Source of the DNA: an uncultured Muribaculaceae bacterium
GTDB taxonomy: Bacteria > Bacteroidota > Bacteroidia > Bacteroidales > Muribaculaceae
Length of the DNA stretch: 6,779 nucleotides
Reading direction: 5' to 3'
Assembly: GCA_910587075.1 (NCBI GenBank)
Contig: CAJUKE010000050.1
Coordinates: 1 to 6,779 of the forward strand
Below the pieces are notes generated by a model. It did not search any database, had not been told where the DNA came from, and was given only the letters and a program-made list of their open reading frames with translations. Positions 1 to 6,779 of this stretch are shown here, one piece after another (position 1 is the stretch's first letter; each line of letters opens with the position of its first letter). The translations under genes were made by a program, and so were the position numbers.

Positions 1-3160
<3,160 letters not shown>

Positions 3161-3193
3161 CAATTAAAACTGTCTTTTATTGATTTTGAAAGC

Positions 3194-3211
3194 ACCGGCC
3201 CTCAAGCCGGT
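3194..3211 (-). promoter_or_regulatory. Perfect 6-bp hairpin 33 nt before the rpoB start
   Basis: In the mRNA, ACCGGC pairs with GCCGGT around the six-base loop TTGAGG. It is followed by GCTTTC and then an A-rich unpaired stretch reaching the rpoB ATG at 3160. The T-run is too short for a confident terminator. It may protect the mRNA 5' side or keep the downstream A-rich initiation region unpaired. Confidence 0.4.
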
Positions 3212-3314
3212 AAGGGAGAGTGAGGGGGAAGGGGACACCAATAGGTGATACCTCGCGAGGAGGCATAAGGCCCGGCAGGGGGTGCGGGGGGAGGCGCGGA
3301 CGCCGTTAAGTGCT

Positions 3315-3354
3315 GTTAAACTTTCTTAAACTTTCGGAAAGTTGCGGAAACTTT
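3315..3354 (-). repeat. Four contiguous 10-bp AAAGTTT-type units before rpoB
   Basis: Read on the minus strand, four consecutive 10-nt units fill 3354-3315 with no gap: AAAGTTTCCG, CAACTTTCCG, AAAGTTTAAG and AAAGTTTAAC. Units 3 and 4 differ only in the last base. Unit 2 carries the motif in the opposite sense, so units 2 and 3 form an inverted repeat (3329-3343) able to make a 6-bp stem with a CCG triloop. The block is flanked by a 7-bp inverted repeat, CCGTTAA at 3303-3309 and TTAACGG at 3356-3362. The 10-bp spacing would put each motif on the same DNA face. Function unknown; an operator array, a curved promoter element or an RNA structure are all possible. Confidence 0.7.
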
Positions 3355-3377
3355 GTTAACGGGGGCCGCAGAAACGG

Positions 3378-3417
3378 AAAAGGTTAAGCGTCCAGGGATT
3401 AACCCGGTCGCTTAACC
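3378..3417 (-). terminator. Large hairpin with short U-run, candidate attenuator between rplL and rpoB
   Basis: In the mRNA, GGTTAAGCG (3417-3409) pairs perfectly with CGCTTAACC (3390-3382), 9 bp. Inside, after one A-A mismatch, CCGGG pairs with CCTGG by five more pairs including one G-U. The 3' arm is followed at once by TTTT, then CCGTTTCT. The stem is long, but half of the outer helix is A-T and the T-run is short, so partial termination (attenuation) or a processing site fits better than full termination, since rpoB lies downstream with no evident promoter of its own. Confidence 0.5.
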
Positions 3418-3424
3418 ATTTGTT

Positions 3425-3499
3425 CTCTTCAAGCAGAAGAGGGTGCCTCGCGCGACTCAGCAGTCGGCAGCCGTCCGGCCTTTCGGCCTATCGGGCGGC
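3425..3499 (-). promoter_or_regulatory. Cluster of three small hairpins just after rplL
   Basis: Three consecutive inverted repeats in the mRNA. First (3499-3470): GCCGCCC pairs with GGACGGC with one C-A mismatch, then a GATA bulge, then GGCC-GAAA-GGCC with a GNRA-type tetraloop. Second (3466-3453): CGACT and AGTCG around GCTG. Third (3441-3425): CTCTTC and GAAGAG around TGCTT. None has a T-run after it, so they look like mRNA stability or processing elements rather than terminators. They begin about 40 nt downstream of the rplL stop. Confidence 0.5.
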
Positions 3500-3538
3500 A
3501 TCACCTCGGGCGGGGGTCGCTTTTAAGGTGAAGCGAGC

Positions 3539-3913
3539 TTATTTCAGCTCAACTTCGGCGCCCTGCTCTTCGAGCTTCTTCTTGAGGTCTTCAGCCTCAG
3601 CCTTGGCAACGCCTTCCTTGATCACGCTGGGAGCGCCGTCAACCATTTCCTTGGCTTCCTTGAGGCCGAGGCCGGTGAGTTCCTTCACAGCCTTAACAAC
3701 CTGGAGCTTGGAAGCACCGGCGTTCTTGAGGACTACGTCGAAGGCGGTCTTCTCCTCAGCGGCGGGAGCGCCAGCGGCGGGACCGGCTGCTACAGCTACA
3801 GCGGCTGCGGCGGGTTCGATGCCGTATTCCTCCTTGAGGATGGTGGCGAGTTCGTTTACTTCCTTAACGGTGAGGTTAACTAAAGATTCTGCAAGAGCTT
3901 TGATGTCTGCCAT
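3539..3913 (-). CDS. rplL: 50S ribosomal protein bL12 (L7/L12)
   Basis: Stalk protein of the large subunit, present in several copies per ribosome as dimers bound to the L10 C-terminal helix; it recruits translation GTPases and stimulates their activity. The 124-residue product has the normal length and layout: N-terminal dimerisation and L10-binding helices (about 1-33), an Ala/Gly/Pro-rich flexible hinge (about 34-53, AAAAVAVAAGPAAGAPAA), and a compact C-terminal domain (54-124) with the conserved factor-contact segment TGLGLKEAKEMVDGAP (80-95) and lysines K70 and K74 nearby. It ends with TAA at 3541-3539. ATG at 3913 is chosen because MADIKALAESL matches the family N-terminus and lies directly after a G-free leader and an ACA. 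It follows rplJ by 75 nt, longer than the other gaps in this group, which would suit separate and stronger translation initiation. Confidence 0.99.
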   Translation of the reverse strand: MADIKALAESLVNLTVKEVNELATILKEEYGIEPAAAAVAVAAGPAAGAPAAEEKTAFDVVLKNAGASKLQVVKAVKELTGLGLKEAKEMVDGAPSVIKEGVAKAEAEDLKKKLEEQGAEVELK

Positions 3914-3956
3914 TGTAGTATGAATTTGTAGTTGTTTTTGTATTGGTGAGTTGAAT
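3914..3956 (-). promoter_or_regulatory. G-free, unstructured translation leader of rplL
   Basis: The 43 nt directly before the rplL ATG contain no G in the mRNA (no C on the plus strand) and are rich in A, including ACAAAAACAACTACAAATTC. There is no Shine-Dalgarno. Such a segment cannot form G-C or G-U pairs within itself and should stay single-stranded. In Bacteroidota, A-rich unpaired leaders replace Shine-Dalgarno pairing, so this is probably a strong initiation region. Confidence 0.6.
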
Positions 3957-3988
3957 CGGGAGAGAGCGGGGAGGTCTCCTTCCGGGGC

Positions 3989-4513
3989 TTACGCCTCCTT
4001 CTTGGAGAGGGTTTCGAGGATGCCGTGGATGGTGTTGCCACCGCTCTGGAGGGCGCTGATAACGTTCTTCGCGGGCGACTGCAGCAGGGCCACAACGTCG
4101 GCGATGAGTTCGTTCTTGCTCTTGATGTTCGAGAGAACTTCGAGCTGGTCCTCGCCCATGTAAACGGTTTCCTCTACATAGGCGGCCTTGAGGCGGGGGA
4201 GAACATCGTCCTTCTGACGGAACTTCTTGAGGAGCTTGGCGGGAGCGTTGCCCGTGTTGCAGCACATCAGAGAAGTGGACTCCTTCAGAGCGCCGTAAAT
4301 CTCGGAGTAGTCGCCTTCGAGCTGTTCGAGCGCCTTGTGGAGGAGGGTGTTCTTGACAACCATCAGTTTGATGTCGCTGTTGAAGCACTCGCGGCGGAGC
4401 TGCGAGGTCTTTTCAGCGTTCAGGCCGGCGGTTTCCACGAGGTAGAAGCAGGAGTACTCTTTGATGGTCTCCGCTATTTTTTCGATGATTAGGGCTTTAT
4501 CTTCCTTTTTCAT
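3989..4513 (-). CDS. rplJ: 50S ribosomal protein uL10
   Basis: Base of the L7/L12 stalk: the N-terminal domain binds 23S rRNA near L11 and the long C-terminal helix carries L7/L12 dimers. The 174-residue product starts MKKEDKALIIEKIAETI and contains the family blocks FYLVETAGLNAEKTSQLRR (23-41), IKLMVVKNTLLHKAL (48-62) and GNAPAKLLKKF (88-98); the end (about 138-174) is the stalk helix region. Four cysteines (C22, C43, C84, C85) include an adjacent pair in a loop; I do not recall such a pair in Bacteroides L10 and regard it as lineage variation. It begins 21 nt after rplA and has ACA before the ATG. In E. coli, L10 with L7/L12 represses its own mRNA. Here the gap is too short to hold such an operator unless it overlaps the end of rplA. 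Confidence 0.98.
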   Translation of the reverse strand: MKKEDKALIIEKIAETIKEYSCFYLVETAGLNAEKTSQLRRECFNSDIKLMVVKNTLLHKALEQLEGDYSEIYGALKESTSLMCCNTGNAPAKLLKKFRQKDDVLPRLKAAYVEETVYMGEDQLEVLSNIKSKNELIADVVALLQSPAKNVISALQSGGNTIHGILETLSKKEA

Positions 4514-4534
4514 TGTGGTTCGGTCTGAAAGGGG

Positions 4535-5230
4535 TTAGTCGTCGATGGTCTTGGCGTCAACCTTGATGCCGGGGCCCATGGTCGAGGAAAGATAGATGCT
4601 CTTGAGGTAGGTGCCCTTAGCGGTAGCGGGTTTGAGCTTGATAAGGGTGTTGATGAACTCGCGAGCGTTTTCTTTCATCTGCTCGGGGGTGAAGGATACC
4701 TTGCCGATCGAGGTGTGAACGATACCGTTCTTGTCGACCTTGAAGTCAATCTTACCCTTCTTGACCTCCTCGACAGCCTTGGCTACGTCGACGGTCACAG
4801 TGCCGCTCTTGGGGTTAGGCATCAGGCCGCGGGGACCGAGGATACGGCCCAGGGCACCGATCTTACCCATGATGGCGGGCTGGGTGATGATAACGTCGAT
4901 GTCGGTCCAGCCACCCTTGATCTTTTCGATGTACTCGTCCAGACCAACGTAGTCGGCACCGGCTGCCTTGGCGGCTGCCTCGGCGTCGGCGGTGCAGAGC
5001 ACCAGCACGCGCACCTGCTTGCCGGTTCCGTGGGGGAGGGTAACGACGCCGCGCACCATCTGGTTGGCCTTGCGGGGGTCAACGCCCAGACGCACGTCGA
5101 TGTCGAACGAAGCGTCGAACTTGGCGTAGTTGGTTTCCTTAACCTTTTCGGCGGCTTCCAGCAGAGGATATGCCTTCCCGGCTTCAATCTTCGATAAAGC
5201 TAACTTCTGGTTCTTTGTCAGTTTTGCCAT
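4535..5230 (-). CDS. rplA: 50S ribosomal protein uL1
   Basis: Forms the L1 stalk, which binds helices 76-78 of 23S rRNA and helps release deacylated tRNA from the E site; in many bacteria it also represses translation of the L11-L1 mRNA. The 231-residue product is full length. Domain I is made of both ends (about 1-67 and 160-231), and domain II lies between. The L1 signature is clear at residues 125-144: GALGRILGPRGLMPNPKSGT. The C-terminal TYLKSIYLSSTMGPGIKVD (207-225) is also conserved. ATG at 5230 gives MAKLTKNQKLAL, the usual Bacteroidales N-terminus. It lies 20 nt after the rplK stop, so the two are surely co-transcribed and probably translationally linked. No Shine-Dalgarno; ACA precedes the ATG. 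Confidence 0.99.
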   Translation of the reverse strand: MAKLTKNQKLALSKIEAGKAYPLLEAAEKVKETNYAKFDASFDIDVRLGVDPRKANQMVRGVVTLPHGTGKQVRVLVLCTADAEAAAKAAGADYVGLDEYIEKIKGGWTDIDVIITQPAIMGKIGALGRILGPRGLMPNPKSGTVTVDVAKAVEEVKKGKIDFKVDKNGIVHTSIGKVSFTPEQMKENAREFINTLIKLKPATAKGTYLKSIYLSSTMGPGIKVDAKTIDD

Positions 5231-5250
5231 TGTTCTTGAAGTTTACGGGG

Positions 5251-5694
5251 TTAGACATTCTCGGGGAAGGCCCCTTTAACGGTGATACCCATGCTGCGGG
5301 CGGTACCTGCCACCATGCGCATGGCCGATTCAACGGTGAAGCAGTTCAAATCGGGCATCTTGTCGGTAGCGATGGTCTTGACCTGGTCCCAGGAGATTTC
5401 AGCAACCTTCTGGCGGTTCGGCTGGGCCGAGCCCTTCTTGACCTTGGCGGCCTCCATCAGCTGGATCGCAACCGGCGGAGTCTTGACGATAAAGTCGAAG
5501 CTCTTGTCGGTGTAATAAGTGATTATTACGGGGAGCACTTTACCGGCCTTGTCCTGGGTACGGGCGTTAAACTGCTTGCAGAACTCCATGATGTTGATAC
5601 CCTTGGAACCCAGCGCGGGTCCTACTGGGGGTGAGGGGTTCGCGGCACCGCCCTTAATCTGCAATTTGATCTGTCCAGCAACTTCTTTTGCCAT
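5251..5694 (-). CDS. rplK: 50S ribosomal protein uL11
   Basis: Binds the GTPase-associated region of 23S rRNA beside L10; it is the thiostrepton-site protein and in some bacteria is needed for RelA activation on the ribosome. The 147-residue product has the proline-rich N-terminal domain (ANPSPPVGPALGSKGINI, 18-35) and the RNA-binding C-terminal domain ending in the family signature MPDLNCFTVESAMRMVAGT (113-131) then ARSMGITVKG. The prolines where thiostrepton resistance changes occur in other species are intact. ATG at 5694 gives the usual MAKEVAGQIKLQIKGG. It is the first gene of the rplKAJL group, after a 217-nt spacer with a probable terminator for nusG and a bulged hairpin near the start. 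Confidence 0.99.
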   Translation of the reverse strand: MAKEVAGQIKLQIKGGAANPSPPVGPALGSKGINIMEFCKQFNARTQDKAGKVLPVIITYYTDKSFDFIVKTPPVAIQLMEAAKVKKGSAQPNRQKVAEISWDQVKTIATDKMPDLNCFTVESAMRMVAGTARSMGITVKGAFPENV

Positions 5695-5869
5695 TGTTTC
5701 AAAAGTTTATTTAATTAACGTAACGCGCCTATCCGTGAGGCGGGCGTTCTCCGGCTTCGTAACCAACCGGGGGCCTTACTTACCGGCCGGGCCTGGAAAC
5801 CCGTCGGCTTTTGGGGCCCTGCCCTCCGGCAAAGCGCATAGCGGGTCAAACGACCCATCGAACATAACG
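5695..5869 (-). promoter_or_regulatory. rplK leader region with two hairpins
   Basis: Non-coding stretch between the nusG terminator candidate and rplK. In mRNA order it has a hairpin at 5856-5843 (GGGTC, loop GTTT, GACCC), a GC-rich block with many GGCC/CCGG palindromes, a bulged hairpin at 5748-5722, and an AT-rich final segment including TTAATTAA and ending GAAACA before the ATG. It should hold the rplK promoter if the upstream terminator works, but I found no good match to the Bacteroidetes -33 TTTG / -7 TAnnTTTG pattern; the nearest is TATGTTCG at 5867-5860, with no partner box. Confidence 0.45.
5722..5748 (-). promoter_or_regulatory. Bulged hairpin before rplK, candidate L1/L11 operator
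   Basis: In the mRNA, AACG pairs with CGTT at the base, then a two-base CC bulge on the 5' side, then CGCCT pairs with AGGCG around the loop CACGGAT. The nine base pairs and asymmetric bulge lie 28 nt before the rplK ATG. In E. coli, L1 represses this operon by binding a leader structure that copies its rRNA site, a helix with an asymmetric loop. Position and shape suit such a role. The L1-specific bases were not verified, so this is a hypothesis. Confidence 0.35.
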
Positions 5870-5895
5870 AAAAAAATCCCACCTGCCGGCGGGGG
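5870..5895 (-). terminator. Probable intrinsic terminator after nusG
   Basis: Begins 16 nt after the nusG stop codon. In the mRNA, CCCCC (5895-5891) pairs with GGTGGG (5883-5878) with one bulged T, giving five G-C pairs around the loop GCCGGCA. One A then separates it from seven T (5876-5870). The stem is short but wholly G-C and the T-run is the longest on the minus strand of the spacer. It would end the tRNA-Trp-secE-nusG transcript, at least in part. Confidence 0.6.
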
Positions 5896-5911
5896 TCAAG
5901 CCTTGGGGGGC

Positions 5912-6484
5912 TTATTCCCTCTCGACCTGTGAGTTTTCGAGCTCCATAGGAGTCTCTCTGCCGAAAATCTTCACGGTAACCTTCAGCTTCTTCTTCTCGG
6001 GGAAGACCTCGCTGATTTTGCCGTTGAAGCCGGCGAAAGCACCCGAGATAACCTTCACGGTTTCTCCGACCATATAGTCGTTGGTACCCTCCTCAAGACT
6101 CTCGTTGATGTCATCGGCGGTGCCGAGCATACGCATGACCTCGCTCTCGCGCAGCGGTTCGGGCTTGGCGTCCTTGCCGCGGCCTTTGAGGAAGTCGATC
6201 ACATTGGTAGTGTTGGTAAGCTCGTGTACCACTTCTCCCACCAGTTCTGCCTCGACGAAAACGTAGCCGGAGTAGAGATTTCTCTCCTTGACTACCTTTT
6301 TGCCGTTCTTTACAGTCAGAACCTTTTCGGTCGGAATGAGAACCTGGAAGACGTGGTTCCCCAGGTCGGTGTTCTTGATAGCGCCGTCGAGGAGTTCCTT
6401 AACTTTGGCTTCCTTGCCGGAGATGGCACGCAGAACGTACCAGGCCCGACGGGGAGCCGAATGTTTTACGATTTCTTCTGCCAT
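5912..6484 (-). CDS. nusG: Transcription termination/antitermination factor NusG
   Basis: Elongation factor that binds RNA polymerase across the cleft through its N-terminal domain; its KOW domain contacts Rho or ribosomal protein S10. The 190-residue product has an NGN domain at about 13-118 (RRAWYVLRAISGKEAKVKELL, then RNLYSGYVFVEAELVGEVVH at 68-87) and a KOW domain at about 135-190, including MVGETVKVISGAFAGFNGKI (138-157) and the end METPMELEN-like FGRETPMELENSQVE. It is slightly longer at the N-terminus than E. coli NusG (181). ATG at 6484 is the only suitable start; MAEEIVKHSAPRRAWYVL follows. It lies 32 nt after secE and has an A-rich purine leader, not a true Shine-Dalgarno. Confidence 0.98.
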   Translation of the reverse strand: MAEEIVKHSAPRRAWYVLRAISGKEAKVKELLDGAIKNTDLGNHVFQVLIPTEKVLTVKNGKKVVKERNLYSGYVFVEAELVGEVVHELTNTTNVIDFLKGRGKDAKPEPLRESEVMRMLGTADDINESLEEGTNDYMVGETVKVISGAFAGFNGKISEVFPEKKKLKVTVKIFGRETPMELENSQVERE

Positions 6485-6516
6485 GTCTTTTTAGCTTCTT
6501 CCGCTTACGAACGGTG

Positions 6517-6717
6517 TTAGTTTCCGAGACTGTAGATAAGGTGCATCAGCGCGTCAACGGCCTGATCCATGATAAAGATTATCAGAGCGATAATCACGGA
6601 AGCAAGCATCACGATGCAGGCGCTCTTGATGAGCTGAGTCCTCGTGGGCCAGGAGGTCTTGTAACGAAGTTCGTCGTAGGCCTCCTCTATGTTCGTGAGT
6701 AATTTGAGTTTTTTCAT
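6517..6717 (-). CDS. secE: Preprotein translocase subunit SecE
   Basis: Small clamp subunit of the SecYEG channel in the inner membrane, which holds the two halves of SecY together. The 66-residue product is the minimal form: a cytoplasmic amphipathic helix (about 7-22, NIEEAYDELRYKTSWPTR with the family motif WPTR at 23-26), then one membrane segment at about 32-52 (CIVMLASVIIALIIFIM), then a short tail. E. coli SecE has two extra membrane segments at the N-terminus, but most bacteria have this short type. The ATG lies only 11 nt after the encoded CCA of tRNA-Trp and the leader has no Shine-Dalgarno. The neighbour nusG and the tRNA upstream match the known Bacteroidales order. Confidence 0.95.
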   Translation of the reverse strand: MKKLKLLTNIEEAYDELRYKTSWPTRTQLIKSACIVMLASVIIALIIFIMDQAVDALMHLIYSLGN

Positions 6718-6728
6718 CAGTGTTCTTT

Positions 6729-6779
6729 TGGCACGGGTTGAGAGACTCGAACTCCCGACACCTGGTTTTGGAGACCAGT
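6729..6779 (-). tRNA. tRNA-Trp (CCA anticodon), 3' part only
   Basis: The 51 nt in the window hold the anticodon arm, variable loop, T arm and 3' acceptor strand. The anticodon stem CTGGT/ACCAG encloses the loop CTCCAAA, with anticodon CCA at 6771-6769. The T arm is GGGAG, TTCGAGT, CTCTC, with one G-U pair. The acceptor strand AACCCGT is followed by discriminator G and an encoded CCA (6731-6729). The D arm and 5' acceptor strand lie beyond 6779. It probably shares a transcript with secE. In Bacteroidales a tuf gene usually lies upstream, which is not visible here. Confidence 0.95.

Larger units (their letters stand above)
3161..3538 (-). promoter_or_regulatory. Long structured rplL-rpoB intergenic region
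   Basis: This 378-nt stretch has no convincing gene on either strand. Read in the mRNA direction it contains, in order: a group of three small hairpins (3499-3425), a large hairpin followed by four U (3417-3378), a 40-bp array of four 10-bp units (3354-3315), a C-rich G-poor segment, the palindrome CCTCGCGAGG (3251-3260), a pyrimidine-rich tract at 3235-3212, and a perfect hairpin (3211-3194) before an A-rich leader to the rpoB ATG. In E. coli the equivalent spacer of about 320 bp holds a partial attenuator and an RNase III site that set RNA polymerase synthesis below ribosomal protein synthesis. By position this region is a good candidate for the same task, which is inference. I found no TTTG (CAAA on the plus strand) and hence no classical Bacteroidetes -33/-7 promoter. 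Confidence 0.6.

Noticed and set aside
3399..3419. Tiny frame MVKRPG overlapping the 5' arm of the 3382-3417 hairpin, as a possible leader peptide
   Set aside because: A six-codon frame is expected by chance and shows no run of regulatory codons. A translation-coupled attenuator cannot be supported from one sequence.
3457..3501. 14-codon minus-strand frame MPPDRPKGRTAADC after rplL
   Set aside because: It lies wholly within strong hairpins, has no initiation context and no conservation evidence.
3572..3814. Ala-rich segment in rplL as a possible repeat expansion or frameshift
   Set aside because: It is the normal flexible hinge of L7/L12, and the total length of 124 residues is standard.
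3420..5197. Plus-strand open frames opposite rplL (3420-3923), rplJ (4025-4492) and rplA (4715-5197)
   Set aside because: All are mirror frames of well-recognised ribosomal protein genes, with no family resemblance of their own.
5776..5865. 29-codon minus-strand frame MFDGSFDPLCALPEGRAPK... between nusG and rplK
   Set aside because: Too short to judge, contains a CTA codon avoided in rpoB, ends in low-complexity Gly/Pro residues and overlaps hairpins; chance is the simpler explanation.

Overview
This window holds no undescribed system that I can see. It is a conserved housekeeping locus, the tRNA-Trp / secE / nusG / rplK / rplA / rplJ / rplL / rpoB cluster, and every gene is on the minus strand. 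Transcription therefore runs from high to low coordinates. Both ends are cut: the tRNA lacks its 5' part at the right edge, and rpoB lacks its C-terminal part at the left edge. The protein sequences, the gene order, the minimal 66-residue SecE and the lack of Shine-Dalgarno sequences all point to the Bacteroidota, order Bacteroidales. The DNA is GC-rich with strong preference for C- and G-ending codons, which would suit a Muribaculaceae-like or Alistipes-like gut lineage. That family-level guess is weak.

Layout in transcription order: a 3' tRNA-Trp fragment (6779-6729); secE (6717-6517); nusG (6484-5912); a hairpin and T-run that look like an intrinsic terminator (5895-5870); a leader with hairpins before rplK; rplK (5694-5251), rplA (5230-4535) and rplJ (4513-3989) packed with gaps of 20-21 nt; a 75-nt gap whose last 43 nt contain no G in the mRNA; rplL (3913-3539); a 378-nt non-coding, structured region (3538-3161); and rpoB from 3160 to the window edge, 1053 complete codons.

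The genes belong to the core of gene expression. SecE is part of the protein-export channel. NusG couples or modulates transcription elongation. L11, L1, L10 and L7/L12 form the mobile stalks and the factor-binding centre of the 50S subunit. RpoB is the beta subunit of RNA polymerase. The two long gaps, after nusG and after rplL, divide the cluster into three probable expression units, as in the classical E. coli arrangement. The most interesting parts are non-coding: the rplL-rpoB spacer, with several hairpins and a 40-bp array of four 10-bp AAAGTTT-type units; the G-free leader of rplL; and a recurring ACA directly before the ATG of all four ribosomal protein genes.
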